DNA of 42,530 nucleotides from Burkholderiales bacterium (GCA_003241965.1 QBMB01000008.1:40554-83083); one strand, 5' to 3'. Numbered from the stretch's first letter, positions 1 through 8,107 are shown. The notes: a model not told the origin generated them from the letters alone. Program-made: numbers and translations.

Positions 1-259
1 TGGCCAATTCGATGATCTTGTCGGCCGCGTGCGACAGGCCCGTGGTCTCGGTGTCGAGCACGAGCACGCGCCGAACGTCGGGCGAGGCGGGCGCGGGTCC
101 GAAATCGGCGATGGGCACGAGACGGCGCAAGACGCGGTAGTCGGGATCGGCCTCCAGCCGTTGTGCCATCACCTCCAGGTTCACTGGCGGGGGTGCGGAT
201 GCCGGCTCGGCGGGGGGAACAGCCGGACGCGGTTCAAACTCGAAACTGGACTGGTTCAT
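1..259 (-). CDS. DEDD-family 3'-5' exonuclease (DnaQ/epsilon-like), 5' part only
   Basis: The gene starts with ATG at 259 (minus strand) and runs off the left edge, so about 86 residues are visible. A Pro/Ala-rich N-terminal stretch of about 60 residues precedes VLVLDTETTGL, the Exo I motif (D-x-E) of DnaQ-like proofreading exonucleases, followed by KIIELA. Such proteins remove nucleotides from 3' ends using two metal ions; free-standing members act in repair or RNA turnover, and the epsilon subunit acts in the replicase. The long N-terminal extension and the VLRRLVPI stretch before the exonuclease fold suggest a stand-alone 3'-5' exonuclease rather than canonical epsilon, but the remaining motifs lie outside the window. 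It follows the mscS gene on the same strand with a gap of 35 bp, so the two may be co-transcribed. Confidence 0.8.
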   Translation of the reverse strand, partial: MNQSSFEFEPRPAVPPAEPASAPPPVNLEVMAQRLEADPDYRVLRRLVPIADFGPAPASPDVRRVLVLDTETTGLSHAADKIIELA

Positions 260-294
260 CGGTGAAGCCTACCCGCACTTGGTGCGCGGGCTTG

Positions 295-1401
295 TCAACT
301 TGAGGAACCCGGCTGCAACGGCTTGCCCTCCTGTTGATTTTCAGAAGGGTCAAGCGTGACCTCGGCCCGCTGGCGAGGAAGAAACGTGGCGTACTCGCGC
401 TGCATGAAATCGAGCAGGCCTTCGCGCACCTCGCAGCGCAGATCCCAGCTTGCAGAGGCCGACGCCGACGTCACCAGGCAACGCAGCTGCATCGCTTGCG
501 GGCCCGCCTCCGTCACCTGGATCATGGCCAGGCGCTGGTCCCAATGCACCGACGCTTCGCAAATGCGTTGCAACTCGGTGCGCAGCGGCGCCAGCGGCAT
601 GCGGTAGTCCACCCACAGAAACACCGTGCCGATCAGCTCCGAGCTGCTGCGGGTCCAGTTCTGGAACGGCTTCTCGATCCAGTATTGCAAAGGCACGATC
701 AGGCGGCGCTGGTCCCAGATCCGGACCACCACATAGGTGCCCGTGATCTCTTCAATGATCCCCCACTCGTTCTCGACAATGACCACATCGTCAAGGCGAA
801 TGGGTTGGCTCAGTCCGATCTGCAGACCGGCGATCAGGTTGCCCAACACAGGGCGTGCAGCGAAGCCGGCCACGATGCCGACCACACCCGCCGATGCCAG
901 CAGGCTGGCACCGATCTGACGCGCCGCTGGAAATGTCATCAACATCATCGCCAGCCCGATCAACACCACCAGGCCCTGCAAGGTGCGCGCCAGCACGCGC
1001 GTCTGCGTCTGGATCCGGCGAGCCGCCAGGTTGTCCGCGATACCGGTCGGGTTGGCCGCGATCACCCCCTTCGCCACGCCCCGGATGGCGTTGGACACCA
1101 GCCAGGTCAGGCTGGTGATGAGCAGCAAGGCGGTCAGCCGCTGAACACCCGCAAGCCACAGCGCGTCCTCGGGCGCACCCTGCAACACCAGATTCACAAA
1201 CAACAGCGGCAACAACCATTTCGCAGGCCGACGGATGGTGACCGTCACGCTGGCGGCAATGGGAGCGTCGCGTGTGGCGCGCCTCAAGACACGCTCGCCC
1301 AACCGGAAGAGGAGACTGGCGGCGAGCATGCCGACGAAGATGCTGCCCAAGACGGGCAGCCAGATCACAAGCGCAGGGGGAAGCCAGACCGGATAGTTCA
1401 T
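295..1401 (-). CDS. MscS-family mechanosensitive ion channel
   Basis: A 368-residue inner-membrane protein. Several hydrophobic segments in the first about 190 residues lead into the glycine/alanine-rich pore helix (ASAGVVGIVAGFAARPVLGN), followed by the MscS beta domain with QPIRLDDVV and the IWDQRRLIVP segment. These are hallmarks of small-conductance mechanosensitive channels, which open under membrane tension during hypo-osmotic shock. I chose the ATG at 1401 (MNYPVW). The open frame continues upstream to 1659, but that part runs through the duplicated tRNA fragment at 1556-1590 and has no protein-like character. The gene is the last chromosomal gene before the island junction. The C terminus is short and polar. 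The family is clear; the exact ion preference is unknown. Confidence 0.93.
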   Translation of the reverse strand: MNYPVWLPPALVIWLPVLGSIFVGMLAASLLFRLGERVLRRATRDAPIAASVTVTIRRPAKWLLPLLFVNLVLQGAPEDALWLAGVQRLTALLLITSLTWLVSNAIRGVAKGVIAANPTGIADNLAARRIQTQTRVLARTLQGLVVLIGLAMMLMTFPAARQIGASLLASAGVVGIVAGFAARPVLGNLIAGLQIGLSQPIRLDDVVIVENEWGIIEEITGTYVVVRIWDQRRLIVPLQYWIEKPFQNWTRSSSELIGTVFLWVDYRMPLAPLRTELQRICEASVHWDQRLAMIQVTEAGPQAMQLRCLVTSASASASWDLRCEVREGLLDFMQREYATFLPRQRAEVTLDPSENQQEGKPLQPGSSS

Positions 1402-1555
1402 GGGGCAGCCTAACGCATGCACTCCACGAGGCCGCATCAAACGAACCGGAGCAAGACGGCGATGACCGCCCAACCTTGACGCCGCTTCTGCAGCGCAAAG
1501 AAGCAGGCCTGAACGGTCGCCTTGGGGCTGTTGACGCTCAGGAGCCTGAGCGTTG

Positions 1556-1590
1556 TTGGTGCGGCTGGCGGGGATCGAACCCACGACCCT
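1556..1590 (-). repeat. Left attachment site: displaced 3' end of tRNA-Arg
   Basis: These 35 bases are identical to 19288-19322. Read on the minus strand they contain the end of the variable loop, the T arm, the 3' acceptor strand and CCA of tRNA-Arg, but there is no anticodon or D arm. It is therefore a tRNA fragment, not a gene. The most direct reading is that integration replaced the tRNA 3' end with the copy carried by the island and left this original end at the far junction. Confidence 0.9.
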
Positions 1591-1624
1591 GCCTCCCACT
1601 ACATCGCACCTGGTAAACGCTATA

Positions 1625-1643
1625 TGTAGCGCTGACTTGTAGC
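1625..1643 (+). other. Paired TGTAGC motifs inside the left end (candidate integrase arm sites)
   Basis: TGTAGC occurs at 1625-1630 and 1638-1643, in direct orientation with start-to-start spacing of 13 bp. The same motif pair with the same spacing lies inside the right end (19219-19237). A related inverted copy, ATGTAG on the minus strand, lies at 1599-1604. Repeated short motifs flanking a core are what arm-type binding sites of tyrosine integrases look like; binding is inferred, not shown. Confidence 0.5.
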
Positions 1644-1680
1644 AAAAAACCTCTGACACAGTAATCTATCATTGGGGACA

Positions 1681-2268
1681 ATGATTGTCGCTACAAAAAG
1701 AAACACAGCGCTGCCAGATGCCGAGTCAGCTTACAAGGGGCACAGGGAAGCAGTTCACCGGTCAACAGTGATGGCCTTTAGGAAAATGGACGCCAGCAGA
1801 TTCGCGCCGCTGACCATCACATCCATCACTGAACATGCCCTCAGTTCTTTTCGCAGTCAGTGGAACCATGGCGTCCGGTTCGTGGACTGGGCCTGGGAAG
1901 ACGAGCTTTTGACTTGGCGTAAAAAGAGGCCCAGTTACTGGGACATGGCCATATGGCACAAGCAGACCCTCTGTGGGCTTGCCTTGGGGGGTCCTTCACG
2001 CCGCAGGAGCCGTCTGTATATCGAGGGTATCGAGGCAAACCCCGAAAACAACCCCTTTAAGAGCCTCATTATTCCGATTGCGCTGATGGCATCAGAGCGG
2101 TATGCTGAGACCATCAAGAGCAAAGAGGTATGGCTGGTAGAGCCAACAGGGGCATTGGTGGACATCTATATTCAAGCTGGGTATACTGTCAGACCGCCCA
2201 ACAAGTTTCTTGCGAAGATTCTTCGCGCGAAAACTTTTGCCACTAAGGTGGTTGGAGCAAGTGTATGA
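1681..2268 (+). CDS. GNAT-like acetyltransferase-fold protein, 195 residues
   Basis: I do not recognise a named gene. The middle and C-terminal parts follow a GNAT-like plan: a strand with CGLALGG, a strand ending in YIEGIEANP, a helix with PIALMASERYAE, a strand EVWLVEP, and a final loop/strand AGYTV, as in acyl-CoA N-acetyltransferases where the last segment completes the fold. The classical Q/R-x-x-G-x-G/A acetyl-CoA loop is not evident, so activity is uncertain. The ATG at 1681 is preferred over a TTG nine bases upstream because of the GGGGA just before it. The stop overlaps the start of the next small gene (ATGA), implying translational coupling. Base composition is more AT-rich than the flanking chromosome, which fits imported DNA. 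It is the first gene inside the left end of the island. Confidence 0.6.
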   Translation: MIVATKRNTALPDAESAYKGHREAVHRSTVMAFRKMDASRFAPLTITSITEHALSSFRSQWNHGVRFVDWAWEDELLTWRKKRPSYWDMAIWHKQTLCGLALGGPSRRRSRLYIEGIEANPENNPFKSLIIPIALMASERYAETIKSKEVWLVEPTGALVDIYIQAGYTVRPPNKFLAKILRAKTFATKVVGASV

Positions 2269-2480
2269 ACGCAGCTACTTTTGAATTCACAAACGCCAAA
2301 AACTGCACGCCTGCCAAGCCAAAGGCACTCGTTCGTCAGGTGTCCCGCAAGTCAGTTGTGGGGGTTCCTGAGCAGCAGGACGAAGCTCGTTGGACCGCTC
2401 GCGCTGAACAGCTCGTAGCTTTGTTTGATCGCGACGATCTACCGTCGACCAGTGGTAAGTTCGGTACTTTTCTGATCTGA
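2265..2480 (+). CDS. Small hypothetical protein coupled to the GNAT-like gene
   Basis: A 71-residue open frame starts at an ATGA overlap with the stop of the preceding GNAT-like gene, and a good terminator follows 17 bases after its stop. The protein is polar, with a basic N-terminal half (AKPKALVRQVSRKS) and an acidic, helix-prone C-terminal half (WTARAEQLVALFDRDDLP). No domain is recognisable. The tight coupling suggests that the two proteins work together, for example as substrate or regulator and enzyme, but nothing in the sequence proves this. Confidence 0.5.
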   Translation: MNAATFEFTNAKNCTPAKPKALVRQVSRKSVVGVPEQQDEARWTARAEQLVALFDRDDLPSTSGKFGTFLI

Positions 2481-2497
2481 ACTGCCTTTACGCCCTC

Positions 2498-2526
2498 AAA
2501 AAGCCGACAATCTGTCGGCTTTTTTG
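2498..2526 (+). terminator. Intrinsic terminator after the GNAT-like gene pair
   Basis: A perfect stem of AAAAAGCCGACA and its complement around the three-base loop ATC, followed by a T run. The A-rich and T-rich flanks make it usable in both directions, so it may also end the minus-strand resolvase transcript that converges on it. Confidence 0.88.
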
Positions 2527-2604
2527 TTTCTTGACCGACCTGAGCATGCAGCGCCCGTTGCACAAGAGCGACCCAGTCGACTGAACATCTGAGCACATGT
2601 TTGC

Positions 2605-3183
2605 CTATGCCTCTTTGGCAGCCATTGTGATATTCAGGTAGGTGTATACCGTGTCGCGGCTCACACTAAATGCCCGAGCTAGTTGTGACTTACTCTCACC
2701 AGCTGCAGCACGAACTCGAAGCTCATCAGCTTGAACAGGACTCAACGACGGTTTGCGGCCTTTGTAAACGCCCTGGGTCTTAGCAACCGCAATGCCCTCG
2801 CGCTGGCGCTCCAGGATCAACGCCCGCTCAAATTCAGCAACAGCACCTAGCATCGACAGCAGAAGGTTCGACATGGGGGAATCTTCGCCCGTGAAGGTCA
2901 AGCCCTCCTTCTGAAATCGAACCACCACGCCTCGAACAGTAAGCTCTTTCACCAGGCGGCGCAGGTCATCCACGTTGCGGGCGAGGCGGTCCATGCTGTG
3001 GACGTGCAGCGTATCCCCTTCGCGCAGATGAGCCAAGCAGGCTACAAGCTGGGGACGCTGGGTGTCCTTGCCGCTGGCTCGGTCCTCGAACAGTTTGTCG
3101 AGCGGTACACCGTCAAGCTGACGGGCAGTGTTCTGCAACAACGATGAGACCCGGACGTATCCGACCGCTTGACCCTTGGGCAT
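2605..3183 (-). CDS. Serine recombinase of the resolvase/invertase family
   Basis: A 192-residue protein of Tn3-resolvase/DNA-invertase size. The N-terminal catalytic domain has YVRVSS with the nucleophilic serine (residue 13), the DRASGKDTQRPQL segment, MDRLARN, and an E-helix region SMLGAVAEFERALI. The C terminus has a helix-turn-helix (SKSQLARAFSVSRDTVYTYL). The ATG at 3183 has AAGGAG upstream. These enzymes cut and rejoin DNA through a phosphoserine link at paired sites, resolving cointegrates or inverting segments. It is transcribed away from a motif-rich region (3201-3332) that resembles its own target site, the normal arrangement for resolvases. In this island it may resolve multimers or be a relic of a nested transposon; no transposase or terminal inverted repeat was seen nearby. 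Confidence 0.92.
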   Translation of the reverse strand: MPKGQAVGYVRVSSLLQNTARQLDGVPLDKLFEDRASGKDTQRPQLVACLAHLREGDTLHVHSMDRLARNVDDLRRLVKELTVRGVVVRFQKEGLTFTGEDSPMSNLLLSMLGAVAEFERALILERQREGIAVAKTQGVYKGRKPSLSPVQADELRVRAAAGESKSQLARAFSVSRDTVYTYLNITMAAKEA

Positions 3184-3200
3184 AAAGAGCTCCTTCTAAA

Positions 3201-3332
3201 TATCGACCGAATATGTCGGGATAGGCTCTTAGGAGCCTACCGGAGACTGTCGATAAACTCAAGGATGGATCTCAAACCGACACTTTGGTTGTCAGCCTAG
3301 CGTGTCGGGTTGCGGTGTACCCCAGATCGACA
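3201..3332. promoter_or_regulatory. Candidate res site / divergent control region
   Basis: The interval between the resolvase and the Rep-like gene contains several TGTC-type half-sites, paired head-in as in Tn3-family res subsites. TGTC at 3248 pairs with GACA ending at 3282 (35 bp), and TGTC at 3303 pairs with GACA ending at 3332 (30 bp). A further imperfect dyad lies at 3201-3223 (TATCGACC...TGTCGGGATA). A perfect 7-bp hairpin, TAGGCTC-ttag-GAGCCTA, lies at 3222-3239. A CCGACAC/GTGTCGG inverted repeat spans 3277-3308. The spacings do not match the classical 28/34/25 pattern exactly, so this is a family-level match only. Confidence 0.5.
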
Positions 3333-3374
3333 GCTTGCCGGGTTTGCCCTTGGCGCTGGCGGACAATGCGCTCA

Positions 3375-4307
3375 ATGACTACCACCATGCCCCCTGAACT
3401 AGCCGTCGACGATCTGCTCTTCAGCGCCAAGCTCGACTATGTCAAGTTCACCAACGGCGGCATGAAGATCGGCTTGCCAGTGCTCACTGGCTCGCACAAC
3501 TGGACTCGCCCCACCAGGGGCAGCAAAGACTGGGAGCTCACCGTTCACGACCCGACAGCAGCAGACCTTCGCATCATTGCCAGGGAGTACGAAAACCCAA
3601 TGATCATGGCTGTTGAGGTCGCGGTGGATGTGGCGCCCAAGGCTTTTCTGGATGAGGCTACCCATGCTCATCAGCTTGAGGCTCTTTATTTGGCTGTTGC
3701 AGCACGCTTTCGGCCAGAGGACAAGGCACTATGGGATTACGGTCAACGGGGGGCTGTAGATGCCCCTCGCATGAAGCCACAACCACTTGAGCGCCGGTTC
3801 GCTCGTCCAGACGAAGAGGTGTTGTATGGCCATCGGGGCGACTTTATGCAGTCCAAGCTGTACCTGAAGACCCTCGATCAAGGCGCGATCCTGCCGCGGG
3901 CTGGGCAGAGAGTGCGCATGGAAGTCACGCTGCGGCGCAATGCCTGCATGCTTTTCGGTCTGGACAAGGCTAACGACTTGTTCGGGTACGCCTACAGGGC
4001 CAAGTTCACCACCAACTTTCGCATCGTCGACCGGCCGGAGGTGCGGGCGGTTCGAGGACTGAGTGAGACTGACTTCAATAAGCGCACCACACGAATGCTG
4101 CGGGCGTGGAAGACCGCTGGGGTCGGCAAGTTTGCTGTCGGCGATGCTCCCCGGGAAGACGTTCTCGTCCATGCCGTCGCCAAGGTCAAGTCTCGGGCCA
4201 GGGCTCAGCTTCCGTCTGACCAGTACAGGCTCGTGCGTGATCAACGGGCCAACGCCAAGATAGGTGCAGCGCTAACGGGGCTCCAGCGACGCATGAAGAC
4301 CGCTTGA
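3375..4307 (+). CDS. Rep-like protein (resembles rolling-circle replication initiation factors)
   Basis: About 310 residues. The start is uncertain: ATG codons at 3366, 3375 and 3387 all fit, and none has a strong Shine-Dalgarno sequence. The order of motifs resembles Rep_trans-type initiators of filamentous-phage-like and plasmid elements: LDYVKF near the N terminus, a beta-strand region ending in AVEVAVDV (about residue 90), then EVLYGHRGDFMQSKLYLKT (compare the y-G-r-s...lriYdK pattern), then RMEVTLRRNAC. I did not find an unambiguous catalytic tyrosine, so function is tentative. In the family, the protein nicks one strand at the origin and starts rolling-circle synthesis. Position next to a resolvase suggests a small replicon-like module captured within the island. 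It could instead be a regulatory relative. Confidence 0.5.
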   Translation: MTTTMPPELAVDDLLFSAKLDYVKFTNGGMKIGLPVLTGSHNWTRPTRGSKDWELTVHDPTAADLRIIAREYENPMIMAVEVAVDVAPKAFLDEATHAHQLEALYLAVAARFRPEDKALWDYGQRGAVDAPRMKPQPLERRFARPDEEVLYGHRGDFMQSKLYLKTLDQGAILPRAGQRVRMEVTLRRNACMLFGLDKANDLFGYAYRAKFTTNFRIVDRPEVRAVRGLSETDFNKRTTRMLRAWKTAGVGKFAVGDAPREDVLVHAVAKVKSRARAQLPSDQYRLVRDQRANAKIGAALTGLQRRMKTA

Positions 4308-4588
4308 TTGCTGTCAGAAGATTCGTGCAGTGCATCAACGTCAGAACGACCGTAAGTCATTGCTGACTATGGAAATTCCCCTGGGCCACCAGTGACCATA
4401 TACCGTGTGGAACGGTTTTAGTGTCTTGCGAGGCCAGGTTCGATCACCGAGTCGGTGTGGATGGTGTGCAAGTCAAGGTGTGTCGCTGCTGCTGAGTGTA
4501 CGCCCGGCTCCGCTGCTACCTATAAGCACATCGACAAGTCGGAGCACTTGCAGTCATCGTCAAAACCGACCTTTTCTTTGGCCAACCC

Positions 4589-4708
4589 ATGAATTCAGCA
4601 GAACTGAACATCTGCGAGGTCTGCAGCTGGATCGGTGGCCTCTCTGGGGGCTATGAGTGCAAGGTCTATTCAGTAGAAGATCAACGCCAGATCAAGGTTT
4701 GCTCATGA
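4589..4708 (+). CDS. Tiny four-cysteine protein (39 residues), possible zinc knuckle
   Basis: An open frame of 39 codons encodes a peptide with CEVC followed by two further cysteines (YECKVY and the penultimate residue), a pattern able to bind one zinc. Its stop overlaps the next start (ATGA at 4705), which argues for real translation, but no good ribosome-binding site is visible. It lies downstream of the Rep-like gene; small zinc-ribbon genes are common beside such initiators. The 281 bases between the Rep-like gene and this frame hold only short broken frames. One of them ends in a cysteine-rich tail, CRCC at about 4484-4498, without an ATG. Confidence 0.3.
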   Translation: MNSAELNICEVCSWIGGLSGGYECKVYSVEDQRQIKVCS

Positions 4709-4959
4709 CAAGTCCATGCCCTGAACAACATTGGGTCAAGTGCCGACGCTTCCTGGCTCAAGAAGCGCACAGGGCTGACCGCTACATCGAGCACAACGGC
4801 CTAGGTCAGGTTCACAACGACCGGCGCCAGCGCACTCATGTCATGAGCTGGCGCAGGCAGTCATCGTATATGTTGATCCCAGCGGCTCTGAGCCCGCGTG
4901 CCCTACGACCCCACGATGACCGCCACGATCGGCGCACCATCAAAAAAGATCGGGGCTGA
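4705..4959 (+). CDS. Small basic hypothetical protein (84 residues), doubtful
   Basis: This frame is coupled by ATGA to the preceding four-cysteine frame. Its first half (PCPEQHWVKCRRFLAQEAH) is protein-like, while the last 25 residues are a low-complexity Arg/His/Asp mix that overlaps the end of the HTH gene on the other strand. The true product may be shorter or absent. No family is recognised. Confidence 0.25.
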   Translation: MTSPCPEQHWVKCRRFLAQEAHRADRYIEHNGLGQVHNDRRQRTHVMSWRRQSSYMLIPAALSPRALRPHDDRHDRRTIKKDRG

Positions 4960-5304
4960 CTCACGCCCGCCTGAAGACTTGCGCAACGCCATAAGCAGCC
5001 GCCTCTCACCTGGGCTCAAGCACAGCGGCCCCATGCACTCTTCGATGGCTGTGAGCATTCCAGGCGAGGTCTCCGTGAGCAGCAGGTGCATCACCTCTCC
5101 CGGCTCGACTTTCAGCGCGTTGGCAAGAGCTGCTGCTTTGTTCATAGGCAACTTCATGAGACCACTCTTGATCATCTCGATCACGCGCGGGTTCGCATAC
5201 CCGAGAGCATCTGCGATCGCCGAGTCACTCAGCCCCAGCCCCTCCTGCTGCAGCGTGATCATGACTTTGAGGTTGGTGGCGCGGTCTTTGGGATCGAATT
5301 TCAT
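4903..5304 (-). CDS. Small helix-turn-helix (Cro/CI-like) regulator
   Basis: A 133-residue protein from the ATG at 5304; a GTG nine bases upstream is also possible. The N-terminal half holds a helix-turn-helix with LSDSAIADALGYANPRVIEMI followed by PMNKAAALANALKVEPGEVMHLL, the layout of XRE/Cro-type DNA-binding domains. The remainder, ending in a short hydrophobic tail (PIVAVIVG), is not recognised. It is divergent from the NYN-hsd-mcr operon with a 417-base gap between starts. Regulators placed this way often control restriction operons (controller-like) or island excision. That role is an inference from position. Confidence 0.7.
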   Translation of the reverse strand: MKFDPKDRATNLKVMITLQQEGLGLSDSAIADALGYANPRVIEMIKSGLMKLPMNKAAALANALKVEPGEVMHLLLTETSPGMLTAIEECMGPLCLSPGERRLLMALRKSSGGRESAPIFFDGAPIVAVIVGS

Positions 5305-5498
5305 GGTCTGCACTTTGAAAGCACGGTCAGCAAAGCGCGACCGGTTGATTTCATTTGAGCGGTGACCTCTTGGACACGGTACGGCAGGCGAATGCCCTGC
5401 TGATGCGATCGACCCCCATGCAAAGACGCAAACGCGAGAGTCGGTAAGCGCTACACGCTGCTAGCACTGCACGCCTGTAGAGCTTGCACTGCCCACTC

Positions 5499-5588
5499 GG
5501 CTTGTATGGCTTGTATGGCTTGTATGGCTCGTATGGCTTGTATGGCTTGTATGGCTTGTATGGCTTGCAGGTATTGCAGGTATTGCAC
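5499..5588 (+). repeat. 9-bp tandem repeat (GGCTTGTAT) upstream of the defence operon
   Basis: Seven contiguous units of GGCTTGTAT occupy 5499-5561; the fourth has one T-to-C change. Three degenerate units (GGCTTGCAG, GTATTGCAG, GTATTGCAC) follow to 5588. The array lies in the 417-base interval between the HTH regulator start and the NYN start. Apart from it I see no gene there: frames across the repeat translate to pure tripeptide repeats and lack start signals. Because the unit is a multiple of three, copy-number change would not shift a frame. Any effect would be on promoter spacing or DNA structure. Confidence 0.9.
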
Positions 5589-5721
5589 TACGTGCATTCA
5601 TCAATGCTGTCGCATCCAGATACGTCCTATACACCTCACCGATCCGAGCATCGACCTGCCTGGGAGGGGGCCTAAGCGCCCGCCGTATCATCAAACGCTG
5701 CCACACCCCCACCTCTAACCC

Positions 5722-6540
5722 ATGAACGACAACACCAGCTCGAACGAAGCCCGCGTGGCTGTGCTTGTGGACTGCGACAACACGTCGCCGGAGATTCTGG
5801 AACATGCGCTGCGTGTCGTCGCGCAGTTCGGCCGGGTTGTGCTTCGCAGGGGCTACGGCAACCACAACACTTTGGCCAACAAGTGGCAAGAGGCGCTGGT
5901 GCGGCTCGCATTCACACCTTGCCTGCAGTACCAGTACGCGGCCGGCAAGAACACGGCTGACATCGCTCTGGCGCTGGATGCGATGGAGGCGATGTTCGAC
6001 GGTCGGGCCGACACGTTCTGTCTGGTCACCAGCGACTCGGACTTCGCCTACTTGTGCCGCAAGTTACGCGAGCGCGGCGCCACGGTTCACATCGTTGGCG
6101 AAGCGAAGACCCCGGATGCCTTGCGAAATGCCAGCGACCAGTTCTTCGAGTGGGTGAAACCCCTGGTTTCCATCGCAGATGCTTCTGCCGCGCTGGAGAA
6201 AAGCGCCCCCAAAGCCTCCGCCCTCAAAGCCGAGTCGGCCAAGGCTGAGGTGGCAAGGTCAGCGGCCAAGCTGAGGCCCAGGTTTGTGGTCGAAGCCGTC
6301 AGCATGTTGGCTGCTGACACTCCGGAGGGCAAGGTCACCGTGAGTGGTCTTGGGTCTTACCTGAAGCGAACCGACCCAGCTTTCTCCCCCCAGACCTACG
6401 GGCATTCGGGGCTGCTGGACATGATCAAGACCTACGATTTGCTGGTGACTCAACAGGAGGTTGGCGGTCACTGGTCAGTCCGGCTTGCCCCTAAGGACAA
6501 TGGCGCACCACCACCCGTCCCTGGCTCTCCCGGACACTGA
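5722..6540 (+). CDS. NYN-domain predicted ribonuclease with C-terminal OST-HTH/LOTUS domain
   Basis: A 272-residue protein. Residues about 10-150 form an NYN (PIN-like) nuclease domain with the acidic metal-binding set: VLVDCDN (D17, D19), [12 protein letters not shown] (D80), and TSDSDF (D105, D107). Residues about 195-260 fit an OST-HTH/LOTUS RNA-binding domain ([34 protein letters not shown]). A Lys/Ala/Glu-rich linker joins them. Such proteins are predicted to cut RNA guided by the LOTUS module; substrates in bacteria are largely unknown. The hsdM start lies 16 bases after its stop on the same strand, so it heads the restriction operon. It may be an accessory effector of the defence system or a passenger. 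Confidence 0.85.
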   Translation: MNDNTSSNEARVAVLVDCDNTSPEILEHALRVVAQFGRVVLRRGYGNHNTLANKWQEALVRLAFTPCLQYQYAAGKNTADIALALDAMEAMFDGRADTFCLVTSDSDFAYLCRKLRERGATVHIVGEAKTPDALRNASDQFFEWVKPLVSIADASAALEKSAPKASALKAESAKAEVARSAAKLRPRFVVEAVSMLAADTPEGKVTVSGLGSYLKRTDPAFSPQTYGHSGLLDMIKTYDLLVTQQEVGGHWSVRLAPKDNGAPPPVPGSPGH

Positions 6541-6556
6541 AAGATTCACGAACCAC

Positions 6557-8107
6557 ATGCTCGAAGACATCAAAAAGACCCTGTGGGCCACGGCCGACAA
6601 GCTGCGCGCCAACGTGGACGCCGCCGAGTACAAGCACTTGGTGCTGGGCCTCATTTTCCTGAAGTACATCAGTGACACCTTCACGGCCCGGCGCAGCGAG
6701 ATCGAAGCCCGCCTGAAGAACCCAGACGATAAATACTTCTTCGCCGGTGCCACGCCCGAAGACATCGACGCCGAGCTGGAAGACCGCGACTACTTCAAGG
6801 CTGCCAACGCTTTCTGGGTACCTGAGGGCGCTCGATGGGAGACCGTGCGCGCACTGGCTAAACGGCCCGACATCGGCAAGGTGATCGATGACACCCTCGC
6901 CATCATCGAAGCCGAAAACCCGAAGCTCAAGGGCATTCTGGACAAGCGTTTCGCCCGCGCCCAGCTGCCCGACGGCAAACTGGGTGAGCTGGTGGACCTC
7001 ATCTCCACCATCGGTTTCGGCACCGACCCGGCCGTGGCCCGCGACGTGCTGGGGCAGGTGTACGAATACTTCCTCGGGCAATTCGCAAGCGCCGAGGGCA
7101 AGCGGGGCGGTCAGTTCTACACGCCTGCCAGCATAGTCAAAACGCTGGTGGCCGTGCTCAACCCGCACAGCGGTCAGGTGTACGACCCGTGTTGTGGCTC
7201 TGGTGGCATGTTTGTGCAGAGCGAAAAGTTCATAGAAGCCCACGGCGGCAAGCTCGGCGACGTTTCCATCTACGGGCAGGAAGCCAACCCCACCACTTGG
7301 CGGCTCGCCGCCATGAACCTGGCCATCCGGGGCATCGACTACAACCTCGGTCGTGAGCCAGGGGACACCTTCACCAAGAATCAGCACCCAGACCTGCGGG
7401 CCGACTTCATCCTCGCCAACCCGCCATTCAATATTTCAGACTGGTGGCATGGCAGCCTTGAAGGGGACTCGCGCTGGCTGTACGGCGACCCGCCGCAGGG
7501 CAATGCCAACTACGCCTGGCTCCAGCACATGCTGCACCACCTCAAGCCCACCGGGCGCGCCGGCATCGTGCTGGCCAACGGCAGCATGAGCAGCAGCCAG
7601 AACAACGAAGGTGTCATCCGCGCCGCGATGGTGGACGCCGACGTGGTGGAAGTCATGATCGCGCTGCCCGGCCAGCTGTTCTTCAACACCCAGATCCCGG
7701 CCTGCCTGTGGTTCCTGGCGAAGCAGAAGAAGCGCCAGGGCGAAGTGCTGTTCATCGACGCCCGCAAGCTCGGCCAGATGATCAGCCGCGTGCAGACCGA
7801 GCTGACCGACGAGGTGATCGCGCGTATCGCCGACACGGTGTCCGCCTGGCGTGGCGACGCTGGTGCAGGTTATTACAGGGACGAACCCGGCTATAGCCGC
7901 AGCGTTCCGCTAGCTGAAATTGCTGAGCACGGCCATGTGCTCACCCCCGGCCGTTACGTAGGTGCTGAAGCGGTAGAGGACGACGACGAAGCCTTCGCCG
8001 ACAAGATGCAAAAGCTCACTGAGCAACTGGGCGAGCAGATGGCCAAGGGTGCCGAGCTGGACGCACTGATCCGGAGAAAGCTGGGGGGGCTAGGGTATGA
8101 GTTCTGA
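6557..8107 (+). CDS. hsdM: Type I restriction-modification DNA methyltransferase subunit HsdM
   Basis: A 516-residue N6-adenine methyltransferase. An N-terminal helical domain ([30 protein letters not shown]) is followed by [13 protein letters not shown], the AdoMet-binding motif [10 protein letters not shown] (about residue 210) and the catalytic motif NPPFNISDW (about residue 288). I chose the ATG at 6557 because it gives the conserved family start (MLEDIKK); the frame also has an ATG at 6500 inside the end of the NYN gene. With HsdS it methylates the host recognition sequence, and with HsdR it forms the restriction complex. It overlaps hsdS by 11 bp. A run of seven G (8082-8088) lies near its 3' end; slippage there would alter only the last few residues. 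Confidence 0.97.
   Translation: MLEDIKKTLWATADKLRANVDAAEYKHLVLGLIFLKYISDTFTARRSEIEARLKNPDDKYFFAGATPEDIDAELEDRDYFKAANAFWVPEGARWETVRALAKRPDIGKVIDDTLAIIEAENPKLKGILDKRFARAQLPDGKLGELVDLISTIGFGTDPAVARDVLGQVYEYFLGQFASAEGKRGGQFYTPASIVKTLVAVLNPHSGQVYDPCCGSGGMFVQSEKFIEAHGGKLGDVSIYGQEANPTTWRLAAMNLAIRGIDYNLGREPGDTFTKNQHPDLRADFILANPPFNISDWWHGSLEGDSRWLYGDPPQGNANYAWLQHMLHHLKPTGRAGIVLANGSMSSSQNNEGVIRAAMVDADVVEVMIALPGQLFFNTQIPACLWFLAKQKKRQGEVLFIDARKLGQMISRVQTELTDEVIARIADTVSAWRGDAGAGYYRDEPGYSRSVPLAEIAEHGHVLTPGRYVGAEAVEDDDEAFADKMQKLTEQLGEQMAKGAELDALIRRKLGGLGYEF

Noticed and set aside
1556-1600. A second tRNA gene at the left junction
   Set aside because: Only the 3' half of the tRNA is present; no anticodon arm, D arm or 5' acceptor strand follows.
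1402-1659. N-terminal extension of the mscS frame up to 1659
   Set aside because: It runs through the tRNA-derived repeat and reads as Arg/Pro-rich non-protein sequence; ATG 1401 gives a normal MscS-family start.
2605-3183. Complete Tn3-family transposon
   Set aside because: No transposase gene and no terminal inverted repeats were seen around the resolvase.
5499-5588. CRISPR array
   Set aside because: Units are contiguous 9-mers without spacers and there are no cas genes in the window.
5461-5889. Minus-strand frame with a His-Thr-Ser tripeptide array
   Set aside because: It is the translation of the 9-bp DNA repeat and overlaps the well-supported NYN gene; no start signal.
8082-8088. Phase-variable G tract controlling hsdM/hsdS
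   Set aside because: Slippage would change only the last few HsdM residues and would stop at once in both other frames; seven G is short for phase variation in GC-rich DNA.
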